Assembly: GCA_938018155.1 (NCBI GenBank)
Contig: CALIIG010000268.1
Coordinates: 1 to 13,594, forward strand
Direction: 5' to 3'
DNA from: an uncultured Prevotella sp.
GTDB lineage: Bacteria; Bacteroidota; Bacteroidia; Bacteroidales; Bacteroidaceae
Length of the DNA stretch: 13,594 nt
The notes under the pieces are model-generated. The model was not told the DNA's origin, did no database searches, and saw only the letters and a list, made by a program, of their open reading frames with translations. This document shows positions 8,006-13,594 of the stretch, one piece after another. Numbering within the stretch: the first letter of the stretch is position 1; every line of letters begins with the position of its first letter. The position numbers were made by a program, and so were the translations under genes.

Positions 8006-8039
8006 TCACCGCATGGTGACATATTTCGTATACCGGTAT
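8006..8039. repeat. Two short palindromes in the etfB-dnaG intergenic region
   Basis: TCACC-gcat-GGTGA at 8006-8019 and the perfect 10-bp palindrome ATACCGGTAT at 8030-8039 lie in otherwise featureless intergenic DNA. They could be operator sites, but nothing else supports this. No coding potential is convincing between 7830 and 8361. Confidence 0.35.
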
Positions 8040-8145
8040 GGCTGCATAACAGTTGGCTTGCAGGATAACACGCTTATAGCTATTGCATTACGCCGGTTAT
8101 CATCATCGTTCACGGCCTTTATGATATTGGAAACGGGAATAAAGG

Positions 8146-8240
8146 TCATCGTTCGACGGCCGTCAGCAGCACGTACGGCGACCGTCGAACAATGGGTATG
8201 ACGGCCGTCGTACGCGCTGCTGACAGCCGTCGAACGGTGA
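8146..8240. repeat. 95-bp near-perfect inverted repeat upstream of dnaG
   Basis: Positions 8146-8190 pair with 8196-8240 around a 5-nt loop. Of 45 positions, 38 are Watson-Crick, 3 are G-T and 4 are mismatched (8161/8225, 8171/8215, 8181/8205, 8188/8198). The arms contain the 10-bp palindrome GACGGCCGTC twice (8155-8164, 8200-8209). It ends about 120 bp before the dnaG start. The inner part is related to the element at 312-348. It may be a non-autonomous palindromic mobile repeat, a cruciform or a structured RNA; the sequence does not decide. Confidence 0.85.
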
Positions 8241-8246
8241 GCGTTG

Positions 8247-8299
8247 CACCATAATGACAGAACGAAAACACCATAATAATCATATTAAACCACCATTAA
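8247..8299. promoter_or_regulatory. Three CACCATAA-like motifs spaced 22 bp apart
   Basis: CACCATAAT begins at 8247 and again at 8269, and CACCATTAA begins at 8291, each exactly 22 bp (about two helical turns) apart. A bare CACCA follows at 8335, two further periods on. They lie between the inverted repeat and the dnaG -7 box. Same-face phasing suggests a repeated protein-binding site, but this is inference from spacing alone. Confidence 0.4.
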
Positions 8300-8348
8300 G
8301 GCATTACTTTTTTGACTTTATGACATCAGGAACTCACCAAAAAAGCAC

Positions 8349-8356
8349 TATCTTTG
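8349..8356 (+). promoter_or_regulatory. Putative -7 box of the dnaG promoter
   Basis: TATCTTTG fits the Bacteroidota -7 consensus TAnnTTTG and lies only 5 nt before the dnaG ATG at 8362. Transcription would start at or next to that ATG, giving a leaderless mRNA. No TTTG is found at the expected -33 distance; the nearest, 8311-8314, is 34 bp away. Confidence 0.55.
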
Positions 8357-8361
8357 CAAAT

Positions 8362-10341
8362 ATGATAGACCACCAGACTGTTGAAAAAATTAAAGATGCG
8401 GCCAACATTGTTGACGTCGTATCAGAGTTTGTCACGCTGAAAAAGTCGGGCTCGAACTACAAAGGGCTTTGTCCTTTCCACAACGAAAAAACGCCGTCGT
8501 TCTACGTGTCGCCCGCACGCGGCATGTGTCACTGCTTTGGTTGCGGCAAGGGCGGGAACTCAATATCGTTCATTATGGAGCATGAGCAGATGACTTATGT
8601 GGAGGCTTTGCGATGGCTGGCGAACAAATATCATATAGAAATACACGAACGCGAACTGACTGACCGCGAGAAAGAGGAACAGAGCCAGCGCGAATCGATG
8701 TTCATTATCAACGAGTGGGCTTGCGGTTACTTTGAGAATTTGCTCCACAATCATGCCGACGGACTGGCTATTGGCATGCAATATCTTCGTATGCGGGGCT
8801 TTCGCGACGACGTGATTAAGAAGTTTAATCTGGGCTTCGACCTCACCGACCGCCATGCCTTAGGGCGTGAAGCACTGGCCAAAGGTTACAAAGAGAACTA
8901 TCTTACCGCCACGGGCATATGCTATAAAAACGACCGTGGCGAGCTGATTGACCGCTATGCGGGACGCGTTATTTTCCCCTGGACGGGCGTAAGCGGCAAG
9001 ATTGTGGGCTTTACGGCGCGTGTATTGGACTCGCGTACCAAAGGCGTTAACCAGAAATATGTCAATTCTCCCGACAGCGATATTTTCCACAAGGACCACG
9101 AACTTTACGGAATATGGCAGGCCAAAAAGGCCATTGCACGCGACGACAGGGTGTTTATGGTTGAAGGGCAGGCCGACGTTATTGCCATGTACCAGTGTGG
9201 CATTGAGAACGTTGTGGCCAACAGCGGCACCGCTCTCAGCCTGCACCAGATACATATGCTGCACCGTTTCACGTCGAATATCACGCTGCTGTACGACAGC
9301 GACGCCGCCGGCATTCATGCAGCATTGCGCGGAACCGACATGCTGCTGTCGGAAGGCATGAACCTCAAGGTGCTTCTGCTGCCTGAAGGAAAAGACCCTG
9401 ACGAGTTCGCACGCACACACACGGCCGACGAATTTACCGAATACATTGAAAGCAATCAGGCCGATTTTATACAGTTCAAAACCGATTTGCTGCTTAAAAA
9501 CGAAACCGACCCGAAGAAACGGGCCGACGCCATCAACTCGATTGTGGAAAGCATATCGTTCATTCAGAACCAGATTCTGAGAGATACATACATACATGAT
9601 TGCGCCCAGCGCATGAAATTGAGCGAGGCTACCCTCATCAACCAGATGAATGCGTTTATAAGAGAGCGGCACTCGGGAACGTCAACGCAACCGCGACAGG
9701 CTGAAACCACGGGCACCGGAGCCGGCAACGGCAGCAACCCAATGGCGCAGACGGCCGGCTTTCAGCAGCAGGCCACAAAGGTTGAATACCTGTTAATGCA
9801 GATGGTTGTGCGCCACGGCGAACGCATTATCATGCGGGGGGTGGAAGACGAAAGCGGACAATTGCATGACGTTTCCGTCGCACAGTTTATCAGTTATAAT
9901 CTGGCAGCCGATAATCTTACGCTGGGAAGCGAGCTGTTTAACCGCATGCTGGAAGAAGCTGCAGAGAAGAGCAGCGACCCCGATTTCAAGGCCGAGAGCT
10001 GGTTTCTGCACCACAATGACATTGACGTCAGCCGGCTGTCGACATCGCTTGCGGCCGAAGAGTATCATGTTACACCCCGGCACGACAACGGCCCCAGGAA
10101 CGAAGAGGCCGACCGCCAGCGCGAAATAAACGAAACAGAAGCCTTGCGCATGCAGGTCGATCACCTGTTAACCGACTTCCGTATGGATTATGTGGAGAAG
10201 CATCTCAAGGAGCTTCAGGCGCAGATGGCACAGGCGGCAACCGACATGCAGAGGCTGCAGGCACTGATGGCTGAATACAGAGACCTGCAGAATATGCGCA
10301 ATAAGCTGGCCCGAAAGCTCGGCAGCAATATTATTGTATGA
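8362..10341 (+). CDS. dnaG: DNA primase
   Basis: DnaG (659 residues) makes RNA primers for chromosome replication with the DnaB helicase. The N-terminal zinc-binding domain has CPFH (Cys37, His40) and CFGC (Cys58, Cys61). The RNA-polymerase core includes YAGRVIFPW (199-207) and GFTARVLD (216-223). Its Toprim part carries VEGQADVIA (267-275, where many homologues read EGYMD) and YDSDAAG (311-317), then PEGKDPDEF (341-349). The C-terminal 220 residues start after a low-complexity linker rich in Thr, Gly and Gln and end in a predicted coiled coil (about 600-655) for helicase contact. I chose the ATG at 8362 because MIDHQTVEKIKDAANIVDVV is the standard family N-terminus. The frame is open 36 codons further upstream, but that stretch contains the promoter box. 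Confidence 0.97.
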   Translation: MIDHQTVEKIKDAANIVDVVSEFVTLKKSGSNYKGLCPFHNEKTPSFYVSPARGMCHCFGCGKGGNSISFIMEHEQMTYVEALRWLANKYHIEIHERELTDREKEEQSQRESMFIINEWACGYFENLLHNHADGLAIGMQYLRMRGFRDDVIKKFNLGFDLTDRHALGREALAKGYKENYLTATGICYKNDRGELIDRYAGRVIFPWTGVSGKIVGFTARVLDSRTKGVNQKYVNSPDSDIFHKDHELYGIWQAKKAIARDDRVFMVEGQADVIAMYQCGIENVVANSGTALSLHQIHMLHRFTSNITLLYDSDAAGIHAALRGTDMLLSEGMNLKVLLLPEGKDPDEFARTHTADEFTEYIESNQADFIQFKTDLLLKNETDPKKRADAINSIVESISFIQNQILRDTYIHDCAQRMKLSEATLINQMNAFIRERHSGTSTQPRQAETTGTGAGNGSNPMAQTAGFQQQATKVEYLLMQMVVRHGERIIMRGVEDESGQLHDVSVAQFISYNLAADNLTLGSELFNRMLEEAAEKSSDPDFKAESWFLHHNDIDVSRLSTSLAAEEYHVTPRHDNGPRNEEADRQREINETEALRMQVDHLLTDFRMDYVEKHLKELQAQMAQAATDMQRLQALMAEYRDLQNMRNKLARKLGSNIIV

Positions 10342-10360
10342 CGCCACGGCAGGAGTTACA

Positions 10361-10448
10361 CCTTATTATATTGGTGCAACTGCAGCATGATGCAGGCAGG
10401 CATACCTTATTATACTGGCGCAACTGCGGCATGATACCGGCAGGCTTG
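10361..10448. repeat. 44-bp tandem duplication between dnaG and queD
   Basis: Two head-to-tail copies, 10361-10404 and 10405-10448, match at about 37 of 44 positions. A fragment resembling the unit's end (ggcagg, from 10349) precedes them. Each copy contains ACTGC..GCATGAT and can form a short stem: CTGCA/TGCAG at 10380-10384/10391-10395 in the first, CTGC/GCAG at 10424-10427/10440-10443 in the second. A further stem, caggc/gcctg (10441-10445/10451-10455), follows. It fills most of the 149-nt gap after the dnaG stop. No clear terminator or TAnnTTTG promoter for queD was found here. Confidence 0.8.
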
Positions 10449-10490
10449 CTGCCTGACACCCGAACCTATACACAATAAAATAAACACAAA

Positions 10491-10823
10491 ATGTATTATA
10501 TTCAGAAAACATTAGACGTATCGGCCAGCCACCATCTTACGTTAACATACGAAAGCAAGTGCACAAGGGTGCACGGACACAACTGGCGGATAACCGTGTT
10601 TTGCAAAGCGCGCGAACTCGACGAAAACGGAATGGTAGCCGACTTCGGACATATCAAGGAGCTTATTCAGGGCCGGCTGGATCATCACGAGCTTAACGAC
10701 GTGCTGCCTTTCAACCCCACGGCCGAAAACATTGCGCGCTGGATTGTTGACCTTATACCCTCATGTTACAGGGCGAGCGTGCAGGAAACGGAAGGGAACA
10801 CAGCCATTTATGAAGAAGATTAA
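10491..10823 (+). CDS. queD: 6-carboxy-5,6,7,8-tetrahydropterin synthase
   Basis: QueD (110 residues, about the usual length) converts 7,8-dihydroneopterin triphosphate to 6-carboxytetrahydropterin, an early step to queuosine. The zinc ligands are visible as His15 in SASHHL and His28/His30 in VHGHNW. Cys24 in ESKC is the catalytic cysteine position, and DFGHIK (51-56) and DHHELND (64-70) complete the active site. The C-terminal QETEGNTAIYEE matches the substrate-binding glutamate motif of the family. The start is fixed by the conserved N-terminal strand MYYIQKTLDVSASHH. The gene overlaps queE by 14 nt, so the two are translationally coupled and act in consecutive steps. Confidence 0.94.
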   Translation: MYYIQKTLDVSASHHLTLTYESKCTRVHGHNWRITVFCKARELDENGMVADFGHIKELIQGRLDHHELNDVLPFNPTAENIARWIVDLIPSCYRASVQETEGNTAIYEED

Positions 10824-11412
10824 CGAAATATTCTACTCGCTTCAGGGCGAAGGATTCAACACCGGGCGGCCCGCATTGTTCATACGTTTCAGCGTATGCA
10901 ACCTGCGTTGCAGCTTCTGCGATACCCGCTTTTCGCACTATGAGGAGATGCAAGATGCCGATATTGTTAAACGTGCACTGGATATTGTCAGCGCGAAAAA
11001 GGCAGAAGCACAGAGCAACGACACCAGTATGCCGATGGTTGTACTGACGGGCGGCGAACCGTCGCTGCAGGCCGACGAGGCTCTTGTCGACGCACTTCAT
11101 GCGGCAGGCTTTGCCTTTATCGCGATGGAAAGCAACGGAACGCACGAGCCTCCGCGCGGTATCAACTGGCTCACGGTGTCGCCGAAGGAACACGTTACCG
11201 TCAGGCATTGCAACGAATTAAAAGTGCTTTTCGACGGCGTGCAGCCGGTAAGCACGCACGGAATAACCGCCGACCATTACTTTCTGCAGCCTCTGGACAC
11301 GGGCAACACGGCGAAGAACCGAACCCTCCTCGCCCGCTGCATAAGCTATCTGCAGGCCCATCCCGGGTGGAGACTGAGCTTACAAACGCACAAAATGATA
11401 GGAATAAGATAG
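10810..11412 (+). CDS. queE: 7-carboxy-7-deazaguanine synthase (radical SAM)
   Basis: QueE (200 residues) is a radical SAM enzyme that rearranges 6-carboxytetrahydropterin to 7-carboxy-7-deazaguanine, the next step after QueD. The cluster motif is CNLRCSFC with Cys30, Cys34 and Cys37 (Cx3Cx2C). The SAM-binding motif TGGEPSLQ lies near 79-86, ESNGTH near 108-113, and the conserved C-terminal tail LSLQTHKMIGIR ends the protein. I chose the ATG at 10810 because MKKINEIFYSLQGEG is the family N-terminus. An open frame extends upstream to 10732, but it lies wholly inside queD. No queC (preQ0 synthase) is in the window. The next gene, 53 nt downstream, is unrelated. Confidence 0.95.
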   Translation: MKKINEIFYSLQGEGFNTGRPALFIRFSVCNLRCSFCDTRFSHYEEMQDADIVKRALDIVSAKKAEAQSNDTSMPMVVLTGGEPSLQADEALVDALHAAGFAFIAMESNGTHEPPRGINWLTVSPKEHVTVRHCNELKVLFDGVQPVSTHGITADHYFLQPLDTGNTAKNRTLLARCISYLQAHPGWRLSLQTHKMIGIR

Positions 11413-11465
11413 CGTTGGCGATGTTTGGCCGGCGTTATGACGCCCGTTGGATAATACAATAACAA

Positions 11466-12887
11466 ATGGAATACCTGCACTGGACTTTGTATGGCCTTTA
11501 CACCCTCGTCGTAATTATCGTTATGTTAAAGGTGCTCATGGACAACCGCGAGCCGTCAAAAACGATGGCCTGGGTGCTTGTGCTGTGGGCTCTGCCTCTG
11601 GCAGGTATCGTGATTTATTTCTTTTTCGGACAGAATACGCGCAGGGAGAGGCTGATAAGCCAGCGCAGCCTGGACCAGCTTACCAAGCGGTCGATGCTGG
11701 AATTTGCCGAGCAGCGAAACCTTCGCATACCCGAAGAGCACCGCACGCTGATGCAATTGTTCAAGAACCAGAGCATGGCCCTGCCCTTCAAAGACAACGA
11801 AGCAGAGATTTATACGTCGGGGCACGACTTTTTTCTCAGCCTTATTCACGAAATTGGCAAGGCCAGAGACCACGTGCACGTGGAAATGTTCATCTTCAAC
11901 GACGACGCTCTGGGCAGCCTGATAGCCGACACGCTTGTTGACAAGGCGCAGCAAGGCGTGGAGGTTCGCGTTATCTACGACGACGTGGCGTGCTGGAAAG
12001 TGCGGAACTCGTTTTGGGAAAGGCTTCGCGACGGCGGCGTTGAGGTGCACGCCTTTATGCCCGTAAAGTTTCCCGCCTTCACCACAAAGGTGAACTATCG
12101 CAACCACCGGAAGCTCATCGTTATTGACGGAAAGGCAGGCTTTATAGGCGGAATGAACATTGCCACGCGCTACGTAAAGGGAACGGGAAGGCCGTGGCGC
12201 GATACCCACATCCTCGTCAGGGGAGGGGCCGTATACGGCATTCAGCGCGCTTTTCTGGTTGACTGGTACTTCGTCGACCGCACGCTTATCTCGGGAAAAC
12301 GCTATTATCCCGCCGTTTCGCCGTCGCTTTCGAACAACTGTCTGGCGCAAGTCGTCACGAGCGGGCCTATTACCGAGTGGCCCGACATCATGCAGGGCTA
12401 CGTCCGCGTTTTGCTGACGGCCCGCCGGTATGTATATATGGAAACGCCCTATTTTCTGCCGTCCGAACCCGTTCTCTTCGCCATCCAGACGGCAGCACTG
12501 GCGGGAGTAGACGTCCGGCTGATGTTGCCGCGGCACACCGATTCCCGTCTGCTCGACCAGGCAGGCAAGTCGTACGTAAGGGAAATTCTGCAATCGGGAG
12601 CCAGAGTATATTTTTACAACAACGGTTTCAACCATTCCAAGTTCCTCGTATGCGACGACAGCATCTCAACCGTGGGCAGCTCGAACATCGATTTCCGCAG
12701 CCTCGAGCACAACTTCGAGTCGAACATCTTCTTCTTCGACAAAGAAATGGCCCTGCGACTGAAAGGTATCTACCTTGAAGACGAGGCGCACAGCGTGCTT
12801 GTTGACGAAACCGCCCGGCTCGGAAAACACAGCTTTCTCCAGCTTCTCTGGGAAAGCATCCTGCGCATGTTCAGCCCGCTGATGTAG
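11466..12887 (+). CDS. cls: Cardiolipin synthase (phospholipase D family)
   Basis: This 473-residue membrane enzyme condenses phosphatidylglycerol (or PG with PE, depending on subtype) into cardiolipin. Two N-terminal transmembrane helices are evident at about 7-24 and 34-54. The phospholipase D domain follows with two HKD motifs: His214, Lys216 and Asp221 in HRKLIVIDG, followed by GGMN (228-231), and His390, Lys392 and Asp397 in HSKFLVCDD, followed by GSSN (404-407). Both catalytic sets are complete and the length is typical of ClsA-type enzymes. The start is supported by the hydrophobic N-terminus. It lies 53 nt after queE on the same strand; a weak stem at 11431-11444 sits in the gap. The gene could be read through from queDE or have its own promoter, which I could not identify. 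Confidence 0.95.
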   Translation: MEYLHWTLYGLYTLVVIIVMLKVLMDNREPSKTMAWVLVLWALPLAGIVIYFFFGQNTRRERLISQRSLDQLTKRSMLEFAEQRNLRIPEEHRTLMQLFKNQSMALPFKDNEAEIYTSGHDFFLSLIHEIGKARDHVHVEMFIFNDDALGSLIADTLVDKAQQGVEVRVIYDDVACWKVRNSFWERLRDGGVEVHAFMPVKFPAFTTKVNYRNHRKLIVIDGKAGFIGGMNIATRYVKGTGRPWRDTHILVRGGAVYGIQRAFLVDWYFVDRTLISGKRYYPAVSPSLSNNCLAQVVTSGPITEWPDIMQGYVRVLLTARRYVYMETPYFLPSEPVLFAIQTAALAGVDVRLMLPRHTDSRLLDQAGKSYVREILQSGARVYFYNNGFNHSKFLVCDDSISTVGSSNIDFRSLEHNFESNIFFFDKEMALRLKGIYLEDEAHSVLVDETARLGKHSFLQLLWESILRMFSPLM

Positions 12888-12938
12888 CCTTCCCGTCCTT
12901 TCCGAAAAGTTTTGCAAACGCTCCCGGCGTCCCCGTGT

Positions 12939-13322
12939 TTAAGACTCTTCCTTGCGTTCAGCCTCATAGTGGTTGCCGGCGAGCCGGTTCATGAAGCGCG
13001 TGCTGGGGCGGAAGACAACGCGGGGCGCAATGCTTTCGGCGCGAAACTCCTTCTTCGCCGCCGCCCCCTCGCTCGAAAGCGTCATGCGAAGCGTACCCAG
13101 CTCGCCCAGCTGCACGCTGAACCCGTCGCGGAGCAGCGGCGGAACCTCGTCGAGAAAGTTGCTCAGCACGTTGAGAATATCGCCGCGCGTCAGCGACGAC
13201 CGTCCCGAAATAAGGTCGGCAATGTCAAAAATGTTTTTCATGCCCAGATTCACGGCATTGGCATAAAACTTCCTTTCCATGTTCCTCGTAGGATCTTTCT
13301 TTTCAACAAGTCTGAATTTCAT
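12939..13322 (-). CDS. HU-family DNA-binding protein
   Basis: A 127-residue histone-like protein of the Bacteroidota HU-related type (TIGR01201-like). It probably bends or coats DNA as a dimer. The N-terminal helices include ISGRSSLTRGDILNVLSNFLDEV, in which the SSLTRGDI turn precedes a helix as in HU. The beta arm begins at FSVQLGELGTLRMTLSSEG, and PRVVFRPSTRF matches the closing strand. Unlike classical HU (about 90 residues) it has an N-terminal extension of some 25-30 residues. It converges on the cardiolipin synthase gene with a 51-nt gap that holds no strong terminator. Its upstream region runs into the 22-bp tandem repeats. The family is likely; the specific role is unknown. Confidence 0.85.
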   Translation of the reverse strand: MKFRLVEKKDPTRNMERKFYANAVNLGMKNIFDIADLISGRSSLTRGDILNVLSNFLDEVPPLLRDGFSVQLGELGTLRMTLSSEGAAAKKEFRAESIAPRVVFRPSTRFMNRLAGNHYEAERKEES

Positions 13323-13422
13323 ATTTTCCCTTATTTATATTGATTGTTCATTGTTCACACATGTCGTGCACCTTCCGCCTCCTCTTTTTCTCCCTGACAG
13401 AATTTCAGAGGTATACCGTTCG

Positions 13423-13594
13423 CCGTTCTGCGGAATACGGTTCGCCGTTCTGCGGGATGCGGCTTCCCGTTCTGCGGGATGCGGGTTGCCGTTCTGCGGG
13501 ATACGGTTCGCTATTTTACGGAATGCACATCTGGTAAATGTGGAATGTACATCTGGCAAATGCGGAATGTACATCTGGCAAATGCGGAATGTAC
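13423..13594. repeat. 22-bp tandem repeat array running off the window
   Basis: The core TGCGGAAT (variants TGCGGGAT, TACGGAAT, TGTGGAAT) recurs at 13429, 13451, 13473, 13495, 13517, 13539, 13561 and 13583, always 22 bp apart. The first four units share the flanks ccgttc and (c)ggttcg. The later ones change to caaa and gtacatctgg, with 13511-13532 as a transition unit. The array is truncated at the window end. A period not divisible by three argues against coding. Confidence 0.92.

Noticed and set aside
8013..8201. 62-residue open frame upstream of dnaG
   Set aside because: It ends inside the large inverted repeat, has no recognisable domain and no supporting promoter or ribosome binding site.
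8254..8361. 36-residue N-terminal extension of DnaG
   Set aside because: The frame is open, but the extension contains the TATCTTTG box and is not part of the family N-terminus, which begins at the ATG at 8362.
8860..9672. 270-residue open frame on the minus strand
   Set aside because: It is antisense to the dnaG catalytic core and has no recognisable motif.
10342..10490. preQ1 riboswitch upstream of queD
   Set aside because: I could not find the class I pattern of a short C-rich hairpin with an A-rich tail ending in AACUA. The region is instead filled by a 44-bp tandem repeat.
10732..10809. Upstream extension of QueE
   Set aside because: The extra 26 residues lie wholly in queD in another frame and are not family-like; the ATG at 10810 gives the canonical QueE N-terminus.
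11556..12635. 359-residue open frame on the minus strand
   Set aside because: It lies opposite cls, whose two HKD motifs and membrane helices show which strand is coding. No domain is recognisable in the antisense product.
13335..13574. 79-residue open frame on the minus strand through the repeats
   Set aside because: Its repetitive sequence only reflects the 22-bp units, whose period breaks the reading frame from unit to unit.
13423..13594. CRISPR array
   Set aside because: The 22-bp units are directly contiguous with no unique spacers between them, and no cas gene is present.

Overview
The window reads as a chromosomal segment of a Bacteroidales bacterium, probably Prevotellaceae. Three lines support this. 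Start sites are preceded by the Bacteroidota -7 motif TAnnTTTG rather than by a sigma70 -10 box (442-449, 8349-8356, and 7875-7882 on the minus strand). Shine-Dalgarno sequences are weak. The protein families present (a PIF1-like helicase, a TIGR01201-like HU protein, an etfBA plus long acyl-CoA dehydrogenase operon) are the versions usual in that group. The species assignment is inference.

Layout. 1-517 is non-coding: a cluster of short hairpins (42-227), a palindromic element (312-348) and a promoter. 518-2386 (+) encodes a PIF1-like helicase. Converging on it, with 11 nt of overlap, is a minus-strand pair: L-serine dehydratase (2850-4085) followed by a small putative lipoprotein (2376-2828). 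A GC-rich hairpin (4112-4138) separates these from a minus-strand operon of etfB, etfA and an acyl-CoA dehydrogenase (7829 down to 4219). A 532-bp intergenic region (7830-8361) lies between the divergent etfB and dnaG genes. It holds a near-consensus etfB promoter, a cluster of TTTGTGCA boxes, a 95-bp near-perfect inverted repeat, three 22-bp-phased CACCATAA motifs and a dnaG promoter that appears to give a leaderless transcript. dnaG (8362-10341, +) is followed by a 44-bp tandem duplication, then queD and queE (overlapping) and a cardiolipin synthase. The right edge carries an HU-family gene on the minus strand and a 22-bp tandem repeat array that runs off the window.

How the genes fit together. 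SdaA deaminates serine to pyruvate. EtfAB and the dehydrogenase form an acyl-CoA oxidoreductase module with no other beta-oxidation genes nearby. QueD and QueE make the 7-carboxy-7-deazaguanine precursor of queuosine. DnaG, the helicase and the HU protein act on DNA. All genes look intact, and no insertion sequence, tRNA, rRNA or CRISPR array was found.

The most interesting material is non-coding: the hairpin upstream of dnaG and its shorter relative upstream of the helicase share a 37-nt module, the dnaG promoter region is unusual, and the terminal repeats contain two sequence subfamilies locked in one 22-bp register. No clearly new multi-gene system is visible.
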